Positions 9,871-18,561 of a stretch of DNA of 48,271 nucleotides are shown one piece after another. The stretch's first letter is position 1. Each line of letters starts with the position of its first letter. The stretch covers positions 1-48,271 of the forward strand of contig NZ_BAHC01000073.1 of the NCBI RefSeq assembly GCF_000298195.1. The letters are read 5' to 3'. Under the pieces are notes generated by a model. The model had not been told where the DNA came from and searched no databases. It was given only the letters and a program-made list of their open reading frames with translations. This stretch comes from Gordonia rhizosphera NBRC 16068. Lineage in GTDB: Bacteria; Actinomycetota; Actinomycetes; Mycobacteriales; Mycobacteriaceae. A program made the translations under genes and the position numbers.

Positions 9871-11324
9871 GGGGTCGCGCCCTTCAGGCAGTTGAGATCG
9901 AGCTGGCCCCACTTCTCGGTGGGGTCACCGCCGGGCCAGATTCGGACGATCACCGACTCGGACACCTTGGCCGTGTTCCAGCTATCGGAGTAGGAACTCC
10001 GGGAGAAGCCGACGTGCCACTGCTGGATAGTCTTCATCTTTCGGGTCGCGACTCCCCCTAGGACCTGACTGCAGCTCACGACCTGATCGATGACGGCGAC
10101 GTGGCTTAAGCTGGCGATAACGTAGACTCCACCGCCCTGGTTGATGTGATCGTTGATCGCCTTGGCCGTGCATACCTCTTTCGAGCCGAAGACAGTGTAG
10201 ATCTCGTGGGTGGGTGTCGAGCTACCGCTGCACTTGTCTTGGGACAAGCTGTCATGGTGAATCTTGCCCTTTACTTGAAGTTTTGTCTGGAAGTGCTTCG
10301 TCACCACTTTTGGCGAGCAGTACTTGATGAATCGAGGTAGGTGACCTGAGGAGCAGCCTGATATTCCCTGGCCATAGGCCAGGGTTCTTAGGCCGGCTCG
10401 GAACAGCATCTCGCCGGCGTAGACATTGCATTTCGCGGATGATTTGTATCCCTGAGCGCCGCCGTCGTAGACGTAGGGGTTCAGGATGCGTTTCTGCACG
10501 GATCCATCCGATCCGGTCCAGTTGCCACTGCCGTAGTCGTTGCGGAGGTGCTCCTTGATGTGTTCCCACTTGACCCGTTCGTAGATCCGGAGCGGCGGCC
10601 TGAGCCCGAGCCAGGCATCGGTGGGCTGGTTGATGAATGAGCTGGCGGGACCTCGTTTGCCGTCCTCGGCGGTCGACATCATGGACCGGAATAGCGGATG
10701 GTCATACGGTGTCGGGTTCGCCTGCAGGATCGGATCGTGTTCGGCCCGCCAGAACAGAAGGCTGAAAAACTCCCGGGGATGCATGGCCTTCGGTTGCTTG
10801 GCCGTGCTTCCCGCATATTCCATGGAGATGGTGAGGCGCCGCTTGGACGGATCGGTGGGATGGTTCCCTAGCGATCCAAGGACATCCCCGGCGTCGGCGG
10901 TTGTCGAGGTCTTGCTGGCCGTGATGTTCCCGAACACGATCGTCCTGGGGATGGTGCCGGAGGTCGCCCAGCTGTTGAACCAGTCGACCGGCCTCTGCAC
11001 GGACTTCTTGAGCGTGCCGGACAATGCGTTTGAGGCCCCGAGGGTCGAAAGGAGGTCGGTCTGGAGCGTCAACGAAGTCCCAGAGGTCGAGACGACGCCG
11101 GGCATCACTGCCAGCGCGTTGACCTGCTGTCCGGTCTGGATGTCTATCACCAGTTTCTTGATGCCGTTGGCCGACGTATCGAGCGACAAGGAGTAGTTGT
11201 GGTCGGGAACCGTGAGCTTCTCGATCGGCGGCGAGAAGAGAACGGCGGGGAGTCCTGTCTTCGAGTCTCTGGGTTTGAGATGGTCGGGCCAGTCCTCGTC
11301 GAGATTCCACTTGGGTGCGGTCAT
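9867..11324 (-). CDS. Unknown protein with papain/NlpC-like Cys-His pair (485 aa)
   Basis: I do not recognise a named family. Two segments resemble the active-site context of papain-fold amidases and peptidases (NlpC/P60, CHAP, Tae4-like): KCNVYAGEML with Cys299, and GGGVYVIASLSHVAVI with His408. The order (Cys early, His about 110 residues later on a hydrophobic strand) fits that fold. The N-terminal half (about 1-200) reads as beta-rich with no recognised domain. There is no signal peptide. ATG at 11324 overlaps the upstream stop as ATGA, and its own stop overlaps the giant gene's start the same way, so the three genes are almost certainly co-translated. Hydrolase activity is an inference from motif context only. 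Confidence 0.75.
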   Translation of the reverse strand: MTAPKWNLDEDWPDHLKPRDSKTGLPAVLFSPPIEKLTVPDHNYSLSLDTSANGIKKLVIDIQTGQQVNALAVMPGVVSTSGTSLTLQTDLLSTLGASNALSGTLKKSVQRPVDWFNSWATSGTIPRTIVFGNITASKTSTTADAGDVLGSLGNHPTDPSKRRLTISMEYAGSTAKQPKAMHPREFFSLLFWRAEHDPILQANPTPYDHPLFRSMMSTAEDGKRGPASSFINQPTDAWLGLRPPLRIYERVKWEHIKEHLRNDYGSGNWTGSDGSVQKRILNPYVYDGGAQGYKSSAKCNVYAGEMLFRAGLRTLAYGQGISGCSSGHLPRFIKYCSPKVVTKHFQTKLQVKGKIHHDSLSQDKCSGSSTPTHEIYTVFGSKEVCTAKAINDHINQGGGVYVIASLSHVAVIDQVVSCSQVLGGVATRKMKTIQQWHVGFSRSSYSDSWNTAKVSESVIVRIWPGGDPTEKWGQLDLNCLKGATP

Positions 11325-14300
11325 GACTTGCTGGCTTCAATCTCGCCGGTGTGGGTCAGCGTTCCCGCCGACCCAGCCAACGTGAGCCGGTAGATGTAGT
11401 CCTCAGCAACGTCGATCGAGTAGTCGCGAAAGGACCACTGGTGAACATTGTCTTTCTCCACCCCATCGGCCGAGGTGAACCAGTTCGAGACAGGACTCCA
11501 CTGCGACTGGCCCTTCGTCCGTCGCTCCACTAGACACATGAATCGAACGTGGGTGGCAGACCACGCCAGCTCGACCCCCGGTATCAGCTGGCCGCTAGAT
11601 TGACTCCACGGCCAGGCCACCCCCGACTCATCTATCTTGATCCACTTGGCCTCTTCCCATTTCGGCGGAACGGGCGGGGACTCGTCGTAGGCACGGGCTG
11701 CCACCGGCTCGGTGGGCGGTGAGGCGTTCTGGGCGTCGTCGACGGCCACCAGACGGTAGTAGTAGGTGACCAGACCTGGGACCGGGTCGTCGCTCCAGGT
11801 GACCTCGCCCGGTCGGGTCGAGGGGTCGGTCTGGGTCACAGGCTCGGTATGCACGAGCGTCATCAGCCGGATATCGCGGCCGTCCTCCTCCGCGTCGGTA
11901 CGGAACACCCGATACTCGGTGAGGTCGGCTTCTCGGTTCGAAGCCCACCCGAGGTTGATCTTGCGGTCACCGCTAGTGACTGAGGTGAGCACCGGTGTGC
12001 GGGGCGGAACGACGTTCGGCAGGTGGACGGGCGGGCTGGAGATGCTCAGCTCGCTCCGGTTGTTGGCCCCGTCCACGTAGGCGGCGCGGTAGAGGTAGCG
12101 GTTGGTCGACTCTCCGGGCAGCGTGTCGATGTAGGCCCGCAGCGATGGGGAGACAACGAAGGTCGCCGGGTTGTCGGGGCCGAGCCGGTTGGCGGTGGCC
12201 GGATCGTCGGGATTGAGGGGGGCGACGGTGATCTGGGAGAAGGCCGCCTCGTTGCTCGGCAGTCCGGCGAGAACCCGGAGGGCGTCGTTAGACAGGATCC
12301 GGTAGTACGCTTTGGCTGCGGTTGCCCCCGCCTTGGTCGTCTCGAACGTGTTGAGCTTGTTGAGCTCGGCCGCTACTTGCTTGCGCTTGGCCGCCGTCCA
12401 TCGGGGTTCGTCGGCCGGGTCGGGAAAGATCGACTTGTCGGTGGCCGAGATTACCTTCCGGGGCCGGGGCCGAGCCCAGTCGGTGCGGAACACGCTGTCG
12501 TCCAGGGCCCGAAAGATATGGGTTCTCAGATTGGTCTTCGGCTTCCAACGGTAAGTGTAGAACGAGTCGCCATGGTAGTCGGCGGCGGTGGCGCAAACCT
12601 TCTCGGAATCGGCCGGGGCCTCAGGGCGATCTGGCGGGACTCGGCGGACCCGGGCGATCCGAACCGGCCCGGCCACCGGGCCTTCATTCCCGAACCGGGC
12701 CTCGCTCGTTCCCGACCACGGGGCCACATCCTGGGTGTGAGTCTTGTCGTCGGCAGCACTGACTCCGATAAGGGCGTAGACGATCGGCTGGGCCAGGGTG
12801 GTTGTGAGCGGCAAGCCGTTGCGATCGCTGTCGCTCTGCGTGGGGAAAAAGACTTCATAACGGCGGAGGGGTCGACCCTTCTGGTCCATGGTCACCGTCA
12901 CGTGGTCGTTCCATCCCACTACAGACAACCGCTTATCCCACTGCCCCGCCCGGCTCAGATCAGGTAGCGCCGACGGCTGGGACGGCAGCGAGAAGTAGTA
13001 GATCCGGAACTCCTGGGTGTCCGGGGCCTGTCGCATGTGGGCGTCGGTCCAGTCCCAGCGGACCCGGAGGCCGATTACGGTAGATCGTTCAGGCTCGCTC
13101 AACGTCTTGAGCCACGCCTCGTGGGCCTCGTCTCGCACCACGGTCGGATCATCGGGGTCGAGGGCGTAGGCCTCGACCGAGGTCGGAGCCGGGGGCGGGA
13201 TCTTGTCCAGCAGGCAGACCGCGTAGGGGTGGACCTGGTCGGCCCCGGGCGAGATCGTGTCGTACCACGGAGTAGGGGTCGGCGGCGGCTCCCAGCGCCG
13301 CCATGGCGCTGGAGCGCTGTCCATCGTGTGACGACCGAAGATGTCGACACCACTGACCCGGAAGCTGTACCAGCCATCGGCCAGACCACCATCGATGGCA
13401 TGGAGGGGGAATGGCGGCCAGTCGGGGGCTCGCTCTGGCGTTTCCCCTGGTTCGAGATCTGGCTCCACGACAAGGACCGGGTTCTCGGTCACGAGCGAGA
13501 AGGCGTCCTCCTCCGGCACCGCCGACGGCTGGGCGTCACCTAGATCCGCTCGCCAAACGTGGTACATCAGCGGCTGCCCGGGCGGGAGCACACCAAAGGT
13601 GGTCGTTGCCAGGTCCCAGCTCAGACCGGCCACATTCTGGGCATCGATGGCCGCTCCGGTCAGATCTGGGTGGACGGCTCCCGGCAGGGCGTAGACGGCA
13701 CAGTCGGCCGGCGGCGGGAGCGGAGGCTGCCTGACGGCTTCCAGATCGAAGGCGATGACGCCGGTTACGTTGAGTAAGCCCTCCTCTTGGATAAGGAGCA
13801 GCAACTGGTGGGGGTCGCTGGGGAGGAGGCCACTCCAGTCACCGACCAAGAGGTAGTCGTACGCCACACCAGGCTCGGCCCTCTCGTCGATCCAATAGAG
13901 GCCGAGCATCTGAGCCATGGCCGGATGGAGCGCGGCCAACATCACCAGATCGAGAGGGTGCTGGCGAGGCATCTCTAGGGGTCTCGCTGCCGGATCGCCG
14001 CGGAGGTTGACACCCTTCACTGCAGCCGAGACGTCGGCCATCTGGGGCCCTTGCGGCCCTCCCCCCACTAGCAGCTCGAGCTGGTCATGCAGAGCACTGA
14101 AGTTGGAGCCCGCCCATCGGGCACGTAGCCCGTATCGCACACGGTCCAGAGCCATGGTCTCGGCGGCGGCGCGGCTGGCTGGGGCGGTAGGGCATGGATA
14201 CCCCGGGTTTGCGACTGGCAGACAGAGAGAGTAGGGGAAGTCGGGGATGATTTGCCACCCTTGGGTCGCGTCCTGAGCAACCGGGACGTAGCAGAGGTCG

Positions 14301-14872
14301 ACGACCGCTGCTTGTGCGCCCGTCAGTTCCACCCGGTCGATGCGGTCGAACTCGAGCTCGACGTCGACGAGTTCGCCAGATCGCCCAGAGATCTGCTTCA
14401 GACAAACCGGCACATCCCGAAAGAATGCTCGCAACTCGATGTCGAAGTCCTCCCGAAACCCAATGGTGACGATTATGTGGCGCACCGGCTCCAGCGGCTC
14501 AAAATCGACTCGCACGTTCGTCCGCTCACGGAGATCCAACTCGGCACCAGGCGGTGGGAAGTCGTCCGTGAGCAAGAGTTCGCTGTCACTGCTGATCTTC
14601 AGACCAGCGAAGGCGAACTCCATGGCTCCAGCCGCACCCAATGGCATCCCGGCGATATCGGTCTTTAAGCATGTCGGGGCGCCCTCTCGATGATGCCGTC
14701 GGAAGAGATGAAAGCCGTACCAGGGAAACCCGAGGTCAGGGCCAAACCCCCAACGTAGATGGATGCCGTCGCACAACGGCGGTTGAAGCGTGCTTGGTGG
14801 CTGGTTCGCGAGGATTCCCAGACCGACCAGCGCTAGGTCAGAGCTTTGTAGACCACCCATTGAGCCCGCCAT
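11321..14872 (-). CDS. Large multidomain protein with fibronectin-III-like modules (about 1183 aa)
   Basis: This is the first gene of the three-gene operon. The N-terminus (GLQSSDLALVGLGILANQPP, then IHLRWGFGPDLGFPWYGFHL) is rich in aromatics and looks like a carbohydrate-binding or beta-sandwich start. The C-terminal third contains at least one good fibronectin-III-like module, from PPRTPVLTSVTSGDRKINLG through TYYYRLVAVDDAQNASPPTE, and other parts also read as beta-sandwich. I see no catalytic motif, signal peptide or membrane anchor. The frame is open up to 15088, but that stretch runs into the istA fragment and has no family-like sequence, so ATG at 14872 (or 14860, four codons in) is preferred. 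Neither has a strong ribosome binding site. Its stop overlaps the next ATG as ATGA. Confidence 0.8.
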   Translation of the reverse strand: MAGSMGGLQSSDLALVGLGILANQPPSTLQPPLCDGIHLRWGFGPDLGFPWYGFHLFRRHHREGAPTCLKTDIAGMPLGAAGAMEFAFAGLKISSDSELLLTDDFPPPGAELDLRERTNVRVDFEPLEPVRHIIVTIGFREDFDIELRAFFRDVPVCLKQISGRSGELVDVELEFDRIDRVELTGAQAAVVDLCYVPVAQDATQGWQIIPDFPYSLCLPVANPGYPCPTAPASRAAAETMALDRVRYGLRARWAGSNFSALHDQLELLVGGGPQGPQMADVSAAVKGVNLRGDPAARPLEMPRQHPLDLVMLAALHPAMAQMLGLYWIDERAEPGVAYDYLLVGDWSGLLPSDPHQLLLLIQEEGLLNVTGVIAFDLEAVRQPPLPPPADCAVYALPGAVHPDLTGAAIDAQNVAGLSWDLATTTFGVLPPGQPLMYHVWRADLGDAQPSAVPEEDAFSLVTENPVLVVEPDLEPGETPERAPDWPPFPLHAIDGGLADGWYSFRVSGVDIFGRHTMDSAPAPWRRWEPPPTPTPWYDTISPGADQVHPYAVCLLDKIPPPAPTSVEAYALDPDDPTVVRDEAHEAWLKTLSEPERSTVIGLRVRWDWTDAHMRQAPDTQEFRIYYFSLPSQPSALPDLSRAGQWDKRLSVVGWNDHVTVTMDQKGRPLRRYEVFFPTQSDSDRNGLPLTTTLAQPIVYALIGVSAADDKTHTQDVAPWSGTSEARFGNEGPVAGPVRIARVRRVPPDRPEAPADSEKVCATAADYHGDSFYTYRWKPKTNLRTHIFRALDDSVFRTDWARPRPRKVISATDKSIFPDPADEPRWTAAKRKQVAAELNKLNTFETTKAGATAAKAYYRILSNDALRVLAGLPSNEAAFSQITVAPLNPDDPATANRLGPDNPATFVVSPSLRAYIDTLPGESTNRYLYRAAYVDGANNRSELSISSPPVHLPNVVPPRTPVLTSVTSGDRKINLGWASNREADLTEYRVFRTDAEEDGRDIRLMTLVHTEPVTQTDPSTRPGEVTWSDDPVPGLVTYYYRLVAVDDAQNASPPTEPVAARAYDESPPVPPKWEEAKWIKIDESGVAWPWSQSSGQLIPGVELAWSATHVRFMCLVERRTKGQSQWSPVSNWFTSADGVEKDNVHQWSFRDYSIDVAEDYIYRLTLAGSAGTLTHTGEIEASKS

Positions 14873-15053
14873 CCAAGTTGCGTCGTAGTACTGCCCCCGT
14901 CTCGCTCGTATGCGGGAAGGGGCCGTTGCGCCTCCATGATCGGTCCTTCGCAGCCGGAGCTTTCGCAGTCCGACCGTCCAAGTTAAACACCCTGGACGCA
15001 CGCGGCATCCTCGAACTGGCATTTTGGCGTGGCTGTTTTCGCGTCCTCTGTGG

Positions 15054-15245
15054 GCCGAAGTCGGCTTGCACCTTACCGCCCGGCTCACAGTCGGCTACCG
15101 GCACCGTGGCCTGGCGGCGACCGAAGTCCAATTCGGTTGTGGCGTAACGATTCAGCGTTCGCGACGACACCACCAAACCCCGTCGCCCCAACAGGGTGTG
15201 GATCTCGGTCAACGGCCACACGCCCAAGTCCAGTGAGCGGAGTCC
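15054..15245 (-). pseudogene. istA: IS21-family istA transposase fragment
   Basis: The minus-strand frame reads PLTEIHTLLGRRGLVVSSRT, then TTELDFGRRQATVPVADCEP and VQADFG. This matches the IS21 IstA segment joining the helix-turn-helix region to the start of the catalytic core. Similarity stops right after VQADFG and no istB partner is present. The fragment lies just upstream of the three-gene operon, so any promoter for that operon must lie in or beside this debris. Confidence 0.65.
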
Positions 15246-15655
15246 GCGGTGGCCACTGCGGAGCGAATCGCGGCGTCGTCGGTGTCGAGGTAGGGCCAGT
15301 GCGCGAAGGCGCCTCTTTGGCTATCGCGATCAGGGCAGTTTCGGAGATCGGATCGGGGCGGCCCACGCGCGCCCAGTCGATGACCACCCCACGACGGCAC
15401 GCCGAAGTGGATCGGCATGTTCGGCGTCGTCGTATTGCCGCAGCAACTCGGGCGCTCCGGCTAGCTCCGCGCCCAGTCCGGCGCCGAGGTTCATATCGGA
15501 GTATGTCTCTCGCGCCGCAGGGGTCTCGGTTGCGTCGTCACTGGTGGAGCCGAGCGGTATCTCACATCTGCCCTCCAACCCGGCCTACGGCATCGAGCTT
15601 CCGCGCAGGCACGAGGTCGAGCAGCACTACCTACCCATGAGCAGCTGCATCGGCT
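15246..15655. other. Degenerate stretch without an intact gene
   Basis: No intact gene is visible. On the minus strand three different frames give short protein-like pieces in collinear order: LLRQYDDAEHADPLRRAVV, then WARVGRPDPISETALIAIAK, then YLDTDDAAIRSAVATAD. They look like successive parts of one frameshifted gene, perhaps the helical part of a large ATPase- or TPR-type protein, but I cannot name the family. The region is otherwise non-coding debris between the istA and integrase fragments. Confidence 0.3.
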
Positions 15656-15759
15656 CGCAGTCGCGTCGGGACAATTTCGGACGTTGTGCTCATGCTCGGC
15701 TACTGCGGCTTGCGGTTCGGTGAGGCTGCCGCGCTGCGTGTCGGTGACGTGGATCTAAG
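15656..15759 (+). pseudogene. Tyrosine recombinase (phage integrase) fragment
   Basis: The plus-strand frame reads ISDVVLMLGYCGLRFGEAAA followed by LRVGDVDL. This is the conserved tyrosine-recombinase segment around the first catalytic Arg (in GLRFGE). No N-terminal domain is seen upstream. The reading is cut at 15760, the first base of the IS1380 left inverted repeat, so the integrase was probably split by that insertion. The remaining catalytic His, Arg and Tyr motifs are not visible beyond the element. Confidence 0.65.
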
Positions 15760-15774
15760 CCTCGATCCACCGAT
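15760..15774. repeat. IS1380 terminal inverted repeat, left
   Basis: This is an exact 15-bp inverted match to 17387-17401. Integrase coding sequence ends immediately before it. Confidence 0.7.
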
Positions 15775-15876
15775 TTGCGTGGAAGCGGGCGGTGCGGGAG
15801 ACGAAATGCCCTGTCTGAGTGACAGAATGGGACTTCTCTAGGGTTCCATCCGCACGCTCAGAAGGGCATCTCGTAG

Positions 15877-17251
15877 ATGCGATTGTCTCACAGTCATCCG
15901 GTCAGGTCTGCATCCTGTGATGACCCGAATCTGCTCGGCGCGGCCGGGTTGGTACCGGTGATGAGCCTGGCGGAGCAGTGTGGGATCTCGGAGCTGGCCC
16001 ACGAGCATCTGGCGGTGCCGACCGAGAGGGGTTCGAATCCGGATCGGAAGGTGTTCTCGCTGGTCGCGGGGATGGTCGCCGGCGCGGACAGCATCGATGA
16101 CATGGCGGTGTTGCGACACGGGGCGATGGGCCGGGTGTTCGATCACCCGTATGCCCCGTCGACGTTGGGGTCGTTTCTGCGGGAGTTCTCCTTCGGGCAT
16201 GTCCGCCAGCTCGATGCGATCGCCGCTCGCCTGTTGTCAGGGCTGCATGCCCGGACCCCGGTCCTGGCCGGGATCGACGGGCCGGTGATGGTCGACATCG
16301 ACGACTCGATCATCGAAGTGCACGGCCCGGCCAAACAGGGCGCCGGGTTCGGCTACACCCGGGTCCGCGGCCTGAACTCGGCGATCACCACCATCACCAC
16401 CGCGCAGGTGCACCGGTGATCGCCGCGCAGCGTCTGCGCAAAGGAACCTGTAATTCCGCGCGCGGGGCACACCGGCTCATCGGCGACACCCTGGCCACCC
16501 TGCGCCGGCTGCGCTCCGCGGACGCCTCCGGCGCGGTGTTGCTGCGCGCGGACTCGGCGTTCTATGGCCACCGTGCCATCTCCACCGCGATCCGTGCCGG
16601 CGCCCAGGTGTCGGTCACCCTCCGTCAGGATTCGCACGTGCGCGCGGCGATCAGCGTGATCGCCGACGATGCCTGGACGGCGATCGAGTACACCGATGCC
16701 GTCTTCGACGAGGACAGCGGGCGGTGGGTGTCGCGTTCGAGGTCGCCGAGATCGAGTTCACCGCGTTCACCTCCAAAGCCAAAGCTCTGCAGATTCCCGG
16801 GCGGCTGGTGGTGCGCCGCATCCCCGACTTTCAGCCCGACGGGGACGGATTGTTCGAGGTGTGGCGGTTCCATGCGTTCTTCACCACCAGCAACCTCGAC
16901 ACCGTCACCGCCGACACGACGCATCGCGGACACGCGATCATCGAACAGGTCCACGCCGACCTGAAAGGCTCCGCGCTCGCGCATCTGCCATCAGGGAAGT
17001 TCTGCGCGAACGCCGCCTGGCTGGTCTGTGCGGTCATCGCGTTCAACCTCACCCGAGCTGCGGCAACCCTCGGCGGGCAACGCCTGGCCAAGGCCACCAC
17101 GTCCACGATCCGCCGCACCTTGATCTGCATACCGGCCCGTATCGCGTCCTCGGCCCGACGCGTCACGATGCACCTACCGGCCAGGTGGCCCTGGGAACAC
17201 GAGTGGAACCTGTTGTTCTGCAGCACGATCGGCCGACACGAGCCAGCCTGA
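15877..17251 (+). pseudogene. IS1380-family transposase with two frameshifts
   Basis: Three consecutive frames together give a full-length transposase. Frame 1 (15877-16419) starts MRLSHSHPVRSASCDDPN and includes VMVDIDDSIIEVHG with a catalytic Asp; it ends at a TGA at 16417-16419. Frame 2 carries IAAQRLRKG, SADASGAVLLRADSAFYGH and DAWTAIEYTDAVFDEDSGRW. Frame 3, from about 16730, carries FEVAEIEFTAF, THRGHAIIEQVHADLKGSAL and the C-terminus WPWEHEWNLLF, ending at 17251. Both shifts are what single-base deletions would give (near 16410 and 16742). Programmed frameshifting is not known to me for this family, so decay or sequencing error is likelier. Confidence 0.75.
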
Positions 17252-17386
17252 CCCCTAACCCGCCCGGCTCACCAGCCCTGAACCCGAAATCCAGTGAAAC
17301 ATGCCGAAATCAGAGATCGGCGACTCCCGCACGCCCGCCGCCGGCCCGAACGTGCTCAACACCTTTCACGACACTCCAGAAAGCCG

Positions 17387-17401
17387 ATCGGTGGATCGAG
17401 G
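17387..17401. repeat. IS1380 terminal inverted repeat, right
   Basis: This is an exact inverted match to 15760-15774. It lies 135 bp after the transposase stop; the stretch between is non-coding. Confidence 0.7.
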
Positions 17402-17628
17402 TTAAAACGTACTTCAGCCAATCGCTGTCAACACAAGAACAGGACGGTTCGAACCGACGCCCTACCCGTGATACAGGAATAAATTGCGAATCCGTGCCTC
17501 TCGGAAGCGCACCTGAGACAATGTGACTCGCAAGTCGGACGCATGCTTTCGAGGCCGTCGGCGATGCTGTCTTTCTCGAAGAGGCGCCTCACCGGGAGCT
17601 GACTTCTCTCTGCCTGAAAGGCTGAACC
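17402..17628. other. Intergenic stretch between IS1380 and the crotonase gene
   Basis: No gene is supported here. It holds one copy of a 22-bp direct repeat (17406-17427) and a perfect 12-bp palindrome CGGTTCGAACCG (17445-17456). The last 20 bases contain GAAAGG, a plausible ribosome binding site for the crotonase start. Confidence 0.5.
17406..17427. repeat. 22-bp direct repeat, copy 1
   Basis: The sequence begins AACGTACTTCAG and matches 18722-18743 at 20 of 22 positions in the same orientation. The copies lie 1316 bp apart and bracket the crotonase gene. This copy begins five bases after the IS1380 right end. Confidence 0.55.
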
Positions 17629-18561
17629 ATGACCGGATCCGTCGCGGTCGAGCAACGCGGCAATGTCTTGATCGCTACCCTGTCCAATCCGCCGACCGCC
17701 CTGATGGACGGCGAGATCGTCGTGGGTCTGCTCGCGCTCGCGCGCCGCGCTGATGCGGACTCCGATGTCGGCGCGGTGGTGCTGACGGGAGACCACCCGA
17801 CTCGTTTCGTCGCCCACTTCAACGTCGCAGAGATCCTTTCGGGCGCCGAACAGGCGCCGCGCTTGTCGAAGCAGATGTTGCGTGCCGGACTGCGGGCGAC
17901 AGGGGCGGCGCTGCGTGTGCCCGGCGCCGCCAAGCTCCTGATGCGCGGCCCGTTCATAGGAGCTATCGCCCTGGAGACTTTCACGCAGACTCTGCTCGCC
18001 ATCGAGTCGTGCTCCGCCGTCTGGGTAGCGGCGCTGAACGGTGACACCGGTGGCGGCGGGTGCGAGCTCGCCCTCGCCTGCGACTACCGGTTCATGGCCG
18101 ACGGCCCGTACAGCATCGCGCAACCGGAAATCTTCCTCGGATTCCCGCCCGGCGGCGGCGGGACCCAGCGCCTAACCCGGCTGCTCGGTGCAGGCAGGGC
18201 CCTCCACATGTGCCTTGAAGGCACCCCGAAGACCCCGGCGGACGCGCTCGCGTACGGCCTTGTGGACCGCGTCGTAGCTCCCGAACGTCTACTCGAGGAA
18301 GCCGTGGAACACGCGAGCCGATTGGGTCGACGGCCGAAGACCGGCATCGGCGCCGTCAAGCGCGCGGTTCGCTTCGGTGGCTCGCTACCGCTCGAGGACG
18401 GACTGCGCCTAGAGGCTGGAGAATTCCTCGCTGCCATAAGCACGCCGGATTCGATCGAAGCCCAGCGCGCATACGTCGACCGCACTAACGAACTCGGCGA
18501 CGTGCCGATCGCCAACCCCGACATCCGCGCGGCCGTCATAGAGCGCGGAAGGTTCGTCTGA
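17629..18561 (+). CDS. Enoyl-CoA hydratase/isomerase (crotonase) family protein
   Basis: This 310-residue crotonase-fold enzyme would act on acyl-CoA thioesters; the exact substrate and reaction cannot be read. Motifs in order: DVGAVVLTGD leading to the first oxyanion-hole loop (FVAHFNVAEI, atypical against the usual CAGAD-type loop); ALNGDTGGGGCELALACDYR with the second oxyanion glycine and a Glu at residue 146; and AQPEIFLGFPPGGGGTQRL with Glu167. Both catalytic glutamates of enoyl-CoA hydratases are present. ATG at 17629 follows GAAAGG. It stands alone between mobile debris and a gene fragment, bracketed by 22-bp direct repeats, so it may be cargo of the island rather than part of a pathway cluster. 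Confidence 0.85.
   Translation: MTGSVAVEQRGNVLIATLSNPPTALMDGEIVVGLLALARRADADSDVGAVVLTGDHPTRFVAHFNVAEILSGAEQAPRLSKQMLRAGLRATGAALRVPGAAKLLMRGPFIGAIALETFTQTLLAIESCSAVWVAALNGDTGGGGCELALACDYRFMADGPYSIAQPEIFLGFPPGGGGTQRLTRLLGAGRALHMCLEGTPKTPADALAYGLVDRVVAPERLLEEAVEHASRLGRRPKTGIGAVKRAVRFGGSLPLEDGLRLEAGEFLAAISTPDSIEAQRAYVDRTNELGDVPIANPDIRAAVIERGRFV

Larger units (their letters stand above)
15760..17401 (+). mobile_element. IS1380-family insertion sequence, defective
   Basis: Inverted repeats CCTCGATCCACCGAT (15760-15774) and its exact complement (17387-17401) bound a 1642-bp unit, a normal size for IS1380 members, around an IS1380-type transposase reading frame. The flanks (TAAG on the left, TTAA on the right) are not identical, so no clean target duplication is seen. 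The transposase is broken by two frameshifts, so the copy is probably immobile by itself. It splits an integrase remnant. Confidence 0.75.

Noticed and set aside
14873..15088. A 72-residue N-terminal extension of the FnIII-like protein.
   Set aside because: The stretch overlaps the istA fragment on the same strand in another frame, is Arg-rich and has no domain-like sequence.
15877..17251. Programmed frameshifting in the IS1380 transposase.
   Set aside because: IS1380 transposases are normally one frame, the shifts occur at two places, and each looks like a lost base without a slippery heptamer.
1..17401. Composite transposon formed by IS5 and IS1380 around the three-gene operon.
   Set aside because: The two elements are from different families with different ends, so one transposase could not mobilise the whole segment.
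17445..17456. CGGTTCGAACCG palindrome as the T-arm of a tRNA remnant or att site.
   Set aside because: No acceptor stem, anticodon arm or CCA-proximal sequence surrounds it, so it is only a short palindrome.
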